Positions 16,620 through 24,642 of a DNA stretch of 64,000 bases are shown in pieces. The stretch comes from Streptomyces sp. NBC_01304 (GTDB taxonomy: Bacteria > Actinomycetota > Actinomycetes > Streptomycetales > Streptomycetaceae): the NCBI RefSeq assembly GCF_035975855.1, contig NZ_CP109055.1, positions 8,618,001 to 8,682,000 of the forward strand. The letters are read 5' to 3'. The translations under genes and the position numbers were made by a program. The number at the start of each line of letters is the position of its first letter. Within the stretch, counting starts at the first letter, position 1. The notes below the pieces were generated by a model. It did no database searches and was not told the DNA's origin. It saw only the letters and a program-made list of their open reading frames with translations.

Positions 16620-17504
16620 ATGTCTACGTCGCCGACGCCGCCCCAGCCGTACCGGTGGACGCTCTCCTCCTACGGAGGTGGGCGGCCCGACCGGACCGGA
16701 GTACTGCCCGAACCGCCCGCCCGTGCCGACGACGGGACGCCGGGCGAGTGGTACGTCGATGAACTCACCGCCTGCACCGCCAAGGTCCTTGCCCGCGCGG
16801 GCGGCGCCGACCTCTGCTTCCTCGGCCGTTCCCTGGACGGCATGTACGACCTGCTGACCGGCGCCCTCGAATACGCCTCCTGGCCGGGACGGCTGCACCG
16901 GCTGCCCGTGTCGTGCCTCGACGACGAGGCATGGACGCCCGCCGTGCGGCGCCGTTTCCGGGAGCATCTGGCGGCCGTGGGCCTGGAGCCGTCCGCGCTG
17001 GCCCGCCGCAAGCGGCCCATCGCCCTGGTGGACGTGGTCTTCTGGGGCCGCAGCTTCAGCACGCTGCACCGCAATCTCGCCGCCTGGATCGAGGAAAGCC
17101 GCGAGCCCTGGCCGGTGATCCGCCGCAAGCTGCGCTACGTCGGGGTGACCAGTCGCGGCAAACCGAGCCCGAAGCACGAGCGTTGGCAGCAGTCCGAGGC
17201 CTGGGTGCGCAGCCTGCCCGCCGGACACGTCGTCAACGTGTCCATCGATTCCGGGATGTGGGGCGTCATGGCCGACCACGAGCCGAAGCTGACCCGGTCG
17301 TTCCCGCACTGGCTGTGGCATGACATCGAGGCTCCCGTGGTGGAGCGGCACGCGAAGGTGGCGCCTGCCCTCAACCGGGCCAAGGCCCTGGTGGCCGCCG
17401 GCCGCACCCACGAAGTCCGCGACGAGCTCGTGCGCCTGATGGCCCGCGAACCGGGCTTCGCCGACCGCGAGGTGCGCGCCCTCGCCGGGGCGATACGGGG
17501 CTGA
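16620..17504 (+). CDS. conserved hypothetical protein (possible PRTase-like fold)
   Basis: A 294-residue soluble protein. Distinctive stretches are ADLCFLGRSLDGMYDLLTGAL, ALVDVVFWGRSFSTLHRNL and VVNVSIDSGMWGVMADHEPKLTRSFPHWLW. The 'GRSLDG' and late Asp-rich blocks are vaguely reminiscent of phosphoribosyltransferase-like proteins of tellurium-resistance-type operons, but I would not assign that function. It is divergent from the His-rich protein with a 125-base gap and convergent with the DUF202 pair. Confidence 0.65.
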   Translation: MSTSPTPPQPYRWTLSSYGGGRPDRTGVLPEPPARADDGTPGEWYVDELTACTAKVLARAGGADLCFLGRSLDGMYDLLTGALEYASWPGRLHRLPVSCLDDEAWTPAVRRRFREHLAAVGLEPSALARRKRPIALVDVVFWGRSFSTLHRNLAAWIEESREPWPVIRRKLRYVGVTSRGKPSPKHERWQQSEAWVRSLPAGHVVNVSIDSGMWGVMADHEPKLTRSFPHWLWHDIEAPVVERHAKVAPALNRAKALVAAGRTHEVRDELVRLMAREPGFADREVRALAGAIRG

Positions 17505-17590
17505 CCGCCCGCGCGACCGCCGGGCCGACGCCGCCGGCTCAACTGCTGAGCGGGCCCCGCATGCTCAACCGCCGGCCCGGCCCCGCCCGC

Positions 17591-17911
17591 TCACCCCACC
17601 ACCGCCACGGCGAACACCGCGAGCCCGATCGTGCAGCCCACGACGCCCGTGGCCGTCCGCAGCGTCATGGTGCGCGGCCGGGGCACCGAAAGGGCGCTGA
17701 TCCGGTGGTGGGCGAGGAGCAGGAACGCCAGCCAGAGCAGCAACGAGAGCGCCGCACCGAGCAGTCCCAGCGGGCCGGCCCCGTGCCGCAGCGCCTGCTT
17801 GCCCGCGAGTACCGCCGCCACTGTGCACGACAGCGTCGTACGCCGCCAGGCCAGGCGGGTCCGCTCCGGCTGCAGCCCCGGATCCCGCGCGACCACCGGC
17901 TCAGCCGCCAT
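17591..17911 (-). CDS. DUF202 family membrane protein
   Basis: A 106-residue protein: RDPGLQPERTRLAWRRTTLS is the DUF202 entry motif, followed by three membrane helices. It overlaps the preceding YidH-like gene by eleven bases, so the two are one unit and may form a heteromeric membrane complex. The function of the family is not established. Confidence 0.8.
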   Translation of the reverse strand: MAAEPVVARDPGLQPERTRLAWRRTTLSCTVAAVLAGKQALRHGAGPLGLLGAALSLLLWLAFLLLAHHRISALSVPRPRTMTLRTATGVVGCTIGLAVFAVAVVG

Positions 17912-18299
17912 CGGCCCAGCCGAACACCACCACGACCACCATGATCAACGCGACCACGCCCACGGCCAGACTGAGCAGCGCCGGAAAGCGCGACACCGGC
18001 AGGTCCTCGCCCCGCCGCATGGCCAACTCGCAGCGCACCCAGTGGTTCACGGCCCGCAGCGAGCACAGGGCGCCGACCGCGAGCAGCGCGATCGCGAGCC
18101 CCGCCCGCCAGCCCCAGCGCAGATCGGGCAGAAACTGATCCACGGCGAAGCCGCCGCCCACCAGGGCGAGCGCGGTCCGCACCCAGGCGAGGAAGGTGCG
18201 CTCGTTGGCGAGCGAGAACCGATAGTCGGGGGTGTCGCCCTCCTCGCGGATGCGGCGGGGCGCCAACCAGAGGCGCAGCGACTCAAGGAACCCGATCAC
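17901..18299 (-). CDS. YidH family DUF202 membrane protein
   Basis: A 132-residue protein with RFSLANERTFLAWVRTALALVGGGFAV, the YidH/DUF202 signature, and three membrane helices. The GTG at 18299 (reading MIGFLESLRLWL) is preferred over a GTG six codons earlier because GTAGGG is about nine bases from it. The overlap with the second DUF202 gene indicates coupled translation. The role is unknown. Confidence 0.78.
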   Translation of the reverse strand: MIGFLESLRLWLAPRRIREEGDTPDYRFSLANERTFLAWVRTALALVGGGFAVDQFLPDLRWGWRAGLAIALLAVGALCSLRAVNHWVRCELAMRRGEDLPVSRFPALLSLAVGVVALIMVVVVVFGWADGG

Positions 18300-18386
18300 G
18301 GCCCGCACCCTACCCACATCCAGCTCCTGAGGCGTTCGAGGAGCGGGGCCCCGGGGCGGCGCACCGTAGCGATCGGCAGGTCCGGC

Positions 18387-18959
18387 TCAGCCCGCAGGAT
18401 CCTCCCGGAACAGCTTCAGCCGCTCGTACGCCGCCAGCCCGTCCGGCGTCCACTCCCACTCGCCGAGCCGCCGCTCCAGCTCCGCCTCCGTGAGGAACCC
18501 GTGCCAGGCGACCTCCGCCACCTGAGGCTCGACGGGGAGGTCGCAGCGCACCTCGTAGACGTACGACCACCAGCCCTGCCCGTCCGCCTCGTACAGGAAC
18601 TTGAACAGGGGCGTGGGCTGCGGGAGTCCGCTCACCCCCAGCTCCTCCTCGGCCTCGCGCAGCGCCGCCGTGTCGTAGCTCTCGCCGGTCCCCACCACGC
18701 CGCCCACGAACATGTCGTACAGCGACGGGAAGACCAGCTTGTGGGCCGTCCTGCGGTGCACGAATATCCGGCCCTCGCCGTCCCGGGCGAGGATGAAGGC
18801 GCACCGGTGGCGCAGCCCCAGGCGGTAGGCCTCACCGCGGGGCGACTGGCCGATGACGCGGTCCTGCTCGTCGACGATGTCCAGGATTTCGTCGGCGTTC
18901 AGCCCCTCGCCCGGCCCCTCAGGGGCGTGGGCGTCGTTCGTCGAGTCCGGTGTGCTCAT
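18387..18959 (-). CDS. Nudix hydrolase (YfcD-like)
   Basis: A 190-residue protein. The Nudix box is complete: GVVGTGESYDTAALREAEEELGV, residues about 85-107, with the metal-binding REAEEE. The N-terminal LDIVDEQDRVIGQSPRGEAYRLGLRHRC is typical of the YfcD/IPP-isomerase-like subgroup. The start is taken at 18959; another ATG three codons upstream is possible. The gene begins inside the 3' end of the DMT transporter gene (41-base overlap), so it is probably co-transcribed and translationally coupled. The substrate is unknown. Confidence 0.82.
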   Translation of the reverse strand: MSTPDSTNDAHAPEGPGEGLNADEILDIVDEQDRVIGQSPRGEAYRLGLRHRCAFILARDGEGRIFVHRRTAHKLVFPSLYDMFVGGVVGTGESYDTAALREAEEELGVSGLPQPTPLFKFLYEADGQGWWSYVYEVRCDLPVEPQVAEVAWHGFLTEAELERRLGEWEWTPDGLAAYERLKLFREDPAG

Positions 18960-19863
18960 GCGCCTCATCCAACCAGGCACCACTGACAACGACCCGCTCG
19001 CGCGGACCGCACCCGGTGGGCATCGCCGGATGCCGGCCGAGCAGCACGATGCCGGCCACGATCGCCGCAAGGCCCGCCGCCTCCCAGGTCAGGGCCACCG
19101 TGTCGGTGCGCAGCCGGTCGCCCAGGAAGCCGACCCCGCAGACGATCCCGGCCAGCGGCTGCGCGGCGGTCAGGGCGGGCAGGGAGCTGCGCAGCGGGGC
19201 CATCTCGAAGGCGCTCTGCACGAGCACAAGGCCGGTGACGCCGAGCGCGAGCACCGCGTACGGCTGCCACGACGACACCAGCGCGAACCAGCCGTCCGCC
19301 GTCAGCCGCTGCCCGGTGATCCGCGTGAACGCGTCCTGCAACCCGTAGAGCAGCCCGGCAGCGAGCCCGAGCAGCGTGGGCCCCGCACTCAGCCGCAACC
19401 GTCTCGCCACCACCGTGAGCAGCAGCGCCGCACCCACCACCACGCCCACGATCAGCCAGTGCCGCAACGGATGTGCCCCGCTGCGTCCGCCGTGCGGTTC
19501 ACCGGCCACGATGAAGGCCGTGACACCGCCCGCGAGCAGCAGCAGCCCGCCCCAGCCCTGCCGTCCGAGCGCCTGTCGGGTCAGCCTGCGCGACAGCGCC
19601 ATGGCGAACAGCAGGTTCGTCGCGAGCAGCGGCTCGACCAGGGACACCTCGCCCCGGCCGAGCGCCAGCGCGCCGAGCGCCATCCCGCAGGCGCCGAGTC
19701 CGATGCCCGCGAGCCAGCGCGGCACCCGGACCAGGTCCAGGAGCAGCCGGGGGGAGAGGAAGTCGTCCAGAGGCGCGTGCCGGGCGGCGCTCTGCTGGAG
19801 GACGAAGCCGAGGCCGAGGCAGCAGGCCGCGCCCACGGCGAGGACGAAGACGAGCACGGTCAC
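18919..19863 (-). CDS. DMT family (EamA-like) permease
   Basis: A 314-residue membrane protein with about ten hydrophobic helices in two repeats, for example VLVFVLAVGAACCLGLGFVL at the start and PLAGIVCGVGFLGDRL near the end, the second EamA copy. The GTG at 19863 has TGAGGT nine bases before it. The C-terminal 30 residues are hydrophilic, and their codons overlap the Nudix gene. The transported metabolite is unknown. Confidence 0.8.
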   Translation of the reverse strand: MTVLVFVLAVGAACCLGLGFVLQQSAARHAPLDDFLSPRLLLDLVRVPRWLAGIGLGACGMALGALALGRGEVSLVEPLLATNLLFAMALSRRLTRQALGRQGWGGLLLLAGGVTAFIVAGEPHGGRSGAHPLRHWLIVGVVVGAALLLTVVARRLRLSAGPTLLGLAAGLLYGLQDAFTRITGQRLTADGWFALVSSWQPYAVLALGVTGLVLVQSAFEMAPLRSSLPALTAAQPLAGIVCGVGFLGDRLRTDTVALTWEAAGLAAIVAGIVLLGRHPAMPTGCGPRERVVVSGAWLDEAHEHTGLDERRPRP

Positions 19864-20237
19864 GTGGCAGACCTCAAGACCGGTCGGGCGAAGGGGACTT
19901 GACCGACCATAGCGAGCCGCCTTCTTGATCGCCTCTTGGCGGCCGCCGTACGGGCCGACCGCCCGGCGGGGCGCGAGGCTGGCCGCGCGTGGGCGTGCAG
20001 GTCGGCGAGCGGGGCCCGGCTGCCCGGAGGCGGACGGTCCCTGGCGCGCGTGGCCGAACTCACGCCAGGCGCCCGGGCGCACGCCCCCTGAACCCGATCT
20101 TCACTGCGCCCGCCCCACCGGAAGGTTGACGCACCGCCGCCGGGTCCCGAAGATGCAGACTCACCAGTAGCTTCGGCAGCAGCCCCCGGGCCTGGGGCGC
20201 TTCCGAAGCGCCTCGGGCCCCGACAGGACGGATGACC
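19864..20237. other. divergent intergenic region, 374 bases
   Basis: No gene is supported here. The reverse strand has a TATGGT near 19906-19911 that could be a -10 box for the transporter gene. A small CGCTTCCGAAGCG palindrome (about 20199-20211) lies 26 bases before the flavoprotein gene. Nothing else stands out. Confidence 0.4.
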
Positions 20238-21893
20238 ATGGCGTACGACGCTGATGTGATCGTGATCGGGGCCGGCCTCGCCGGACTGGTGGCCACCGCG
20301 GAACTCGTGGACGCGGGCCGCAAGGTGATCCTGCTCGACCAGGAACCCGAGCAGTCGATCGGCGGCCAGGCGCACTGGTCCTTCGGCGGCCTCTTCTTCG
20401 TCGACTCGCCCGAACAGCGCCGGCTGCGGATTAAGGACACCAAGGAGCTCGCCCTCCAGGACTGGATGGGCACGGCCGCCTTCGACCGCGAGGAGGACCA
20501 CTGGCCGCGCAAGTGGGCCGAGGCGTACGTCGACTTCGCGGCCGGTGAGAAGCGGTCCTGGCTGTACGGCCAGGGAGTCAGGTTCTTCCCGGTCGTCGGC
20601 TGGGCCGAGCGCGGCGGATACGACGCCACCGGGCACGGCAACTCGGTGCCGCGCTTCCACATCACCTGGGGAACCGGGCCCGGCCTGGTCGCCCCCTTCG
20701 AGCGCCGGGTCCGCGAGGGCGTCGCGCGCGGCCTGGTCCAGCTGAAGTTCCGGCACCGCGTCACCGGCCTCACCCGCACCGACGGGACCCTCGACACCGT
20801 CACCGGCGAAATCCTCGAACCGTCCTCGATCGAGCGCGGCCAGGGCAGCTCCCGCGCCGTCACCGGCGCCTTCGAGCTCAAGGCCCAGGCGGTGATCGTC
20901 ACTTCGGGCGGCATCGGCGGCAACCACGATCTCGTACGCGCCAACTGGCCCGAGCGACTGGGCACTCCGCCGGAGAAGATGCTCTCCGGCGTCCCCGCAC
21001 ACGTCGACGGCCTGATGCTCGGCATCGCGGGGGAGGCGGGCGGCCGCCTCATCAACGGCGACCGGATGTGGCACTACACCGAGGGCATCGAGAACTGGAA
21101 CCCCATCTGGAACAAGCACGGCATCCGCATCCTGCCCGGCCCGTCCTCCCTCTGGCTGGACGCCCGCGGCAAGCGCCTGCCGGTCCCGCTGTTCCCCGGC
21201 TTCGACACGCTCGGCACACTCGACCACATCATGCACTCCGGGCACGACTACACCTGGTTCGTGCTCAACCAGCGCATCATCGGCAAGGAGTTCACGCTCT
21301 CCGGCTCCGAGCAGAACCCCGACCTGACCGGCAAGTCCGTACGCGGCGTCATCGACCGCGCGCGAGCCGATGTCCCCGGCCCGGTCAAGGCGTTCATGGA
21401 CAACGGCAACGACTTCATCGTCGAGAACGACCTCACCTCCCTGGTCCGCCGCATGAACGCGCTCACCAAGGAGCCCCTCATCGACGAGGCCGAGCTGCGC
21501 CGCGAGATCACCGCGCGCGACCGGGAGATCGCCAACCCCTTCACCAAGGACCTGCAGATCACCGCGATGCGCGGCTCCCGCAAGTTCCTCGGCGACAAGC
21601 TCATCCGCACGGCCGCCCCGCACCGCATCCTCGACCCGAAGGCGGGCCCGCTGATCGCGGTCCGGCTCAACATCCTCACCCGCAAGAGCCTCGGCGGCCT
21701 GGAGACGGACCTGACCTCGCGAGTCCTCGCCGACGGCGGCGAGCCGCTTCCCGGCATGTACGCGGCCGGGGAGGCGGCGGGCTTCGGCGGCGGCGGTGTG
21801 CACGGCTACCGCTCGCTGGAGGGCACCTTCCTCGGCGGCTGCATCTTCTCGGGGCGCGCGGCGGGCCGGGCGGCGGCGAAGGCGGTCGGCTGA
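20238..21893 (+). CDS. FAD-binding dehydrogenase, KstD/fumarate-reductase-like
   Basis: A 551-residue flavoprotein. The N-terminal dinucleotide-binding motif is VIVIGAGLAGLVATAEL, with EQSIGGQAHWSFGGLFF directly after the first unit. The C-terminal PGMYAAGEAAGFGGGGVHG and SLEGTFLGGCIFSGRAAGR close the FAD site. This layout is that of 3-ketosteroid-1-dehydrogenase-like or fumarate-reductase-like proteins of actinobacteria, usually annotated only as FAD-binding dehydrogenase. ATG 20238 is preferred to the ATG two codons earlier from the position of AGGA. It stands alone, so the substrate is open. Confidence 0.83.
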   Translation: MAYDADVIVIGAGLAGLVATAELVDAGRKVILLDQEPEQSIGGQAHWSFGGLFFVDSPEQRRLRIKDTKELALQDWMGTAAFDREEDHWPRKWAEAYVDFAAGEKRSWLYGQGVRFFPVVGWAERGGYDATGHGNSVPRFHITWGTGPGLVAPFERRVREGVARGLVQLKFRHRVTGLTRTDGTLDTVTGEILEPSSIERGQGSSRAVTGAFELKAQAVIVTSGGIGGNHDLVRANWPERLGTPPEKMLSGVPAHVDGLMLGIAGEAGGRLINGDRMWHYTEGIENWNPIWNKHGIRILPGPSSLWLDARGKRLPVPLFPGFDTLGTLDHIMHSGHDYTWFVLNQRIIGKEFTLSGSEQNPDLTGKSVRGVIDRARADVPGPVKAFMDNGNDFIVENDLTSLVRRMNALTKEPLIDEAELRREITARDREIANPFTKDLQITAMRGSRKFLGDKLIRTAAPHRILDPKAGPLIAVRLNILTRKSLGGLETDLTSRVLADGGEPLPGMYAAGEAAGFGGGGVHGYRSLEGTFLGGCIFSGRAAGRAAAKAVG

Positions 21894-21913
21894 CCCTCCG
21901 GGCTCATCCGGGC

Positions 21914-22339
21914 TCAGGCAAGGCGTTCGGTGACGCGGAAGCGTTCGGCGACGACCGGGGTGTCGTCGCCGACCGTGAACGCCGGATCGCCGAGGACCTC
22001 CCGCAACTCCGCCCCGTGCCAGAACTCCTCGTGCACCGCGCGCCATTGGGCCACAGTCGTATGACCTTCGCCCTCGTCCACGGCGTGCCGCAGGCCGACC
22101 TCGGCGAGGGGCAGCACCCGCACCTCGGTCGTCTCGACGACCGCGACCGGACGGCCGGCGGAGTCGATGAGCGCGAATCGCTCACCCGCGCGGGGCAGCG
22201 GTTCCTTCTCCGCCTCGTACGCGGCGAGCAGTCCGGTGGTCGAGGTCTTCGCGCCGGAGAGCACCGCGGCCACCAGACGGTCGCGCAGCGGCCCGGGGAA
22301 GGCGAGCTCGAAGGGCGGCAGGTCGGACGGGAGAGTCAT
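21914..22339 (-). CDS. ASCH domain protein
   Basis: A 141-residue protein with the ASCH layout: FELAFPGPLRDRLVAAVLSGAKTSTTGLL, then RAGERFALIDSAGRPVAVVETTEV and an end VVAERFRV. Related ASCH proteins bind RNA, and some hydrolyse N4-acetylcytidine; either would be speculation here. It is divergent from the molybdoenzyme gene across a 162-base gap that holds a 32-base tandem repeat. Confidence 0.78.
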   Translation of the reverse strand: MTLPSDLPPFELAFPGPLRDRLVAAVLSGAKTSTTGLLAAYEAEKEPLPRAGERFALIDSAGRPVAVVETTEVRVLPLAEVGLRHAVDEGEGHTTVAQWRAVHEEFWHGAELREVLGDPAFTVGDDTPVVAERFRVTERLA

Positions 22340-22360
22340 GCGGCAGAGCGTAGTTCGGAA

Positions 22361-22434
22361 CCCGCGCGGGTCCCACGTGGTGAAAACCGTGACCCGCGCG
22401 GGTCCCACGAGACGAAAACCGTGACCCGCGCGGG
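22361..22434. repeat. 32-bp tandem repeat with palindromic CCCGCGCGGG cores
   Basis: CCCGCGCGGG begins at 22361, 22393 and 22425, exactly 32 bases apart. The bases between the cores are also conserved (TCCCACG, then GAAAACCGTGA). The array fills the divergent promoter region between the ASCH gene and the molybdoenzyme gene. The 32-base spacing is close to three helical turns, which would put the palindromes on one face. Confidence 0.85.
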
Positions 22435-22501
22435 ATGACGAAAGTCTGACGTCCCCTCGCGGCCCCTGGCCGAGTCAGGCCCCAAGTGCTCGAATCGGAA
22501 C

Positions 22502-23257
22502 GTGACCTCACCACCGCCCGACCCCGCACCACCCGAAGACGCTTCCGAAGGTGCTTCCGAAGACACCCGGGGCACCCCTGTCGGCCGCCGCCTGATCCTC
22601 GGCATGCTCGGCCTCGGAGCCGCGGGAGTGGCCGCGGCCCCGATCCTCCAGCGAGGCGTCGAGGCCGTGGCCAAGAAGGACCCCACGGGCCTCACCGACG
22701 TCCTCCCCGCGGGCGGCGGCTTCCGGTACTACTCGGTCGCGGCATCCGTCCCGCGCAAGAACGCGGACACCTATCGCCTCACCGTCGACGGCCTGGTCGA
22801 CCGCCCCGGCGCCTACACCCTGGCCGACCTGCGGGCGCTGCCCCAGACCCGGATCGTCCGCGACGTCCAGTGCGTCACCGGCTGGCGGGTCCCGGACACG
22901 CCTTTCGAGGGCGTACGCCTGTCCGCACTCCTGGACGCCGCCGGTGTGCGTTCCACTGCCCGAGCGGTCCGCTTCACCTGCTTCGACGGTACGTACAGCG
23001 AAAGCCTCACCCTCCAACAAGCGCGCCGCAAGGACGTGTTGGTGGCCCTGCGCATGCAGGACAAGCCGCTCGGCCACGACCACGGCGGCCCCGCGCGCCT
23101 CTATGTCGCGCCCATGTACTTCTACAAGTCGGCGAAGTGGCTCTCCGGGATCACCCTCACCTCCGAGGTGCGGCCCGGCTACTGGGAGGAGCGAGGCTAT
23201 GACGTCGATGCCTGGGTCGGCCGGTCCAACGGCCGCGACGACAACCCCACCGTCTGA
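22502..23257 (+). CDS. Tat-exported molybdopterin oxidoreductase (sulfite oxidase/MsrP-like)
   Basis: A 251-residue protein. The N-terminus has a twin-arginine signal (VGRRLILGMLGLGAAGVAAAP). The Mo-ligand cysteine is in VRDVQCVTGWRVP near residue 122, and DGTYSESLTL and PARLYVAPMYFYKSAKWL are further blocks of the sulfite-oxidase fold. Its gene is followed after one base by a cytochrome b gene, a layout equivalent to MsrP-MsrQ, in which a membrane cytochrome feeds electrons to the exported enzyme. The substrate may be a protein methionine sulfoxide or another S/N-oxide; this is inferred. The GTG start has only a weak Shine-Dalgarno sequence. Confidence 0.82.
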   Translation: MTSPPPDPAPPEDASEGASEDTRGTPVGRRLILGMLGLGAAGVAAAPILQRGVEAVAKKDPTGLTDVLPAGGGFRYYSVAASVPRKNADTYRLTVDGLVDRPGAYTLADLRALPQTRIVRDVQCVTGWRVPDTPFEGVRLSALLDAAGVRSTARAVRFTCFDGTYSESLTLQQARRKDVLVALRMQDKPLGHDHGGPARLYVAPMYFYKSAKWLSGITLTSEVRPGYWEERGYDVDAWVGRSNGRDDNPTV

Positions 23258-23258
23258 A

Positions 23259-23849
23259 GTGCGGCCGCGCGTGCGGAGGTTCAGCCGTGCGGAACGCTGG
23301 GTGCACCGCACGACGGCAGCCCTGATGCTGACCTGCCTGTTCTCGGCCGCCTGCCTGTACGTCCCGCAACTCGCCCAACTGGTGGGCCGCCGCTACTTCG
23401 TGGTCACGGTCCACGAGTGGTCGGGCCTGCTCCTGCCCGCACCCTTCCTCCTCGGCCTCGCCTCCCGCGCCTTCCGCGCCGACCTCCGCCGCCTCAACCG
23501 CTTCGGCCCGCACGACCGCGTGTGGCTCCGCTCGGCCCTGCGCCGCGACCAAGGGCCGCGTCCCGCGGGGAAGTTCAACGCAGGACAGAAGTCGTACGCG
23601 TCCTGGCTGGCCGGCGCGACCCTGGTGATGCTGGCCACGGGTCTGCTCATGTGGTTCACCCACGTCGCCCCCTTGTCCTGGCGCACGGGCTCGACCTTCG
23701 TCCACGACTGGCTGGCGCTGGCGATCGCGGTGGTCCTGGCGGGCCACATCGGCATGGCGCTGGGGTCGCCGGAGGCGCGGCGCGGCATGCGAACGGGGCA
23801 GGTGGACCGTTCCTGGGCAGACCGGGAACACCCGCTGTGGCGGCCCTGA
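23259..23849 (+). CDS. membrane cytochrome b partner of the molybdoenzyme
   Basis: A 196-residue protein with four membrane helices. Histidines lie at haem-ligand positions: RWVHRTTA, TVHEWSGL, FVHDWLAL and LAGHIGMAL, one in each helix region. This is the pattern of di-haem cytochrome b561/formate-dehydrogenase gamma-type subunits. The start GTG 23259 lies one base after the molybdoenzyme stop, so the two genes are translated together. It probably passes quinol electrons to the exported enzyme. Confidence 0.8.
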   Translation: MRPRVRRFSRAERWVHRTTAALMLTCLFSAACLYVPQLAQLVGRRYFVVTVHEWSGLLLPAPFLLGLASRAFRADLRRLNRFGPHDRVWLRSALRRDQGPRPAGKFNAGQKSYASWLAGATLVMLATGLLMWFTHVAPLSWRTGSTFVHDWLALAIAVVLAGHIGMALGSPEARRGMRTGQVDRSWADREHPLWRP

Positions 23850-23856
23850 ACCAACC

Positions 23857-23960
23857 AGCCCGTCCGGCGTTTGAGGACAGAGGCCGAAGGCCGATCCGGG
23901 GGTCTAGGGGCGGAGCCCCAGGCTGTCCGCAGGACTTTCGGGAAGGGGCGGGGAGGGGAA
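23857..23960. repeat. dispersed Streptomyces-type intergenic repeat, copy A
   Basis: The gap between the convergent cytochrome and gluconokinase genes begins AGCCCGTCCGGCGTTTGAGG and ends with TTTCGGGAAGGGGCGGGGAG. Both ends recur at 45165-45320, one in inverted orientation. Similar sequence is common between Streptomyces genes, from memory, and may act in termination. Confidence 0.7.
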
Positions 23961-23962
23961 AA

Positions 23963-24472
23963 TCAAACGTCCCGCAGAGCGCCGACCACTACGGCCACAA
24001 TCTCCTCCGGCGCCGGCGCGACATCCACCACAACCCCCACCTCATCCGAACCCAACGGCTCCAGCGTCGCAAACTGCGAATCCACCAGCGAGCCGGGCAT
24101 GAAGTGCCCGACCCGAGCCTCCTGCCGAGCCCCGATCAACTCCCGCGACCCGGCCAGATGCACAAACACAAGCCCCGGCGCAGCCGAGCGCAACCGATCC
24201 CGATACACCCGCTTCAGAGCAGAGCAACTGATCACCCCGCCCACCCCCTCCCGTGAAGCGGCCGCACACCATTCCCCGACCCGATCAAGCCAAGGCCACC
24301 GATCCTCATCGGTAAGCGGAGTCCCGGACGCCATCTTCGCCACGTTCTGCGGGGAGTGGAGGGAATCCCCCTCCGCATACGCCACACCCAGCCGGGAAGC
24401 GATGAGCCGCCCCACCGTGGACTTCCCCGTCCCGGTCACGCCCATGACCACCAAGACCCGGCCGTCAGCCAC
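23963..24472 (-). CDS. gntK: gluconokinase
   Basis: A 169-residue P-loop kinase that phosphorylates gluconate to 6-phosphogluconate. VVMGVTGTGKSTVG is Walker A. YAEGDSLHSPQNVAKMASGTPLTDEDRWPWL is the gluconokinase substrate block, followed by SCSALKRVYRDRLR and the lid HFMPGSLVDSQFATLE. The GTG at 24472 is the most plausible start; a TTG eight codons earlier is also in frame. No gluconate transporter or GntR gene is adjacent. Confidence 0.87.
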   Translation of the reverse strand: MADGRVLVVMGVTGTGKSTVGRLIASRLGVAYAEGDSLHSPQNVAKMASGTPLTDEDRWPWLDRVGEWCAAASREGVGGVISCSALKRVYRDRLRSAAPGLVFVHLAGSRELIGARQEARVGHFMPGSLVDSQFATLEPLGSDEVGVVVDVAPAPEEIVAVVVGALRDV

Positions 24473-24642
24473 CGCTCCACACCCTCTTCCTCGCAAAACC
24501 GCACGTCACGCCCATGATGCCGGATCAGGTCAGGGTGGCCGGGAAGGCCCTTGGGCCCGCACAAGCACATGACACAGGCTCGGGACGCGGCGCAGGGGGC
24601 GCCGCCCCGCACGGCGGGGACAGCACCAGAAAGGCCTGACTC

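Noticed and set aside
19860..22046. 728-codon reverse frame opposite the flavoprotein
   Set aside because: The forward frame encodes an intact FAD-binding dehydrogenase; the reverse product has no domain.
22361..22434. CRISPR-like array (32-base repeat)
   Set aside because: Units are contiguous with no unique spacers, there are fewer than three full copies, and no cas gene is near.
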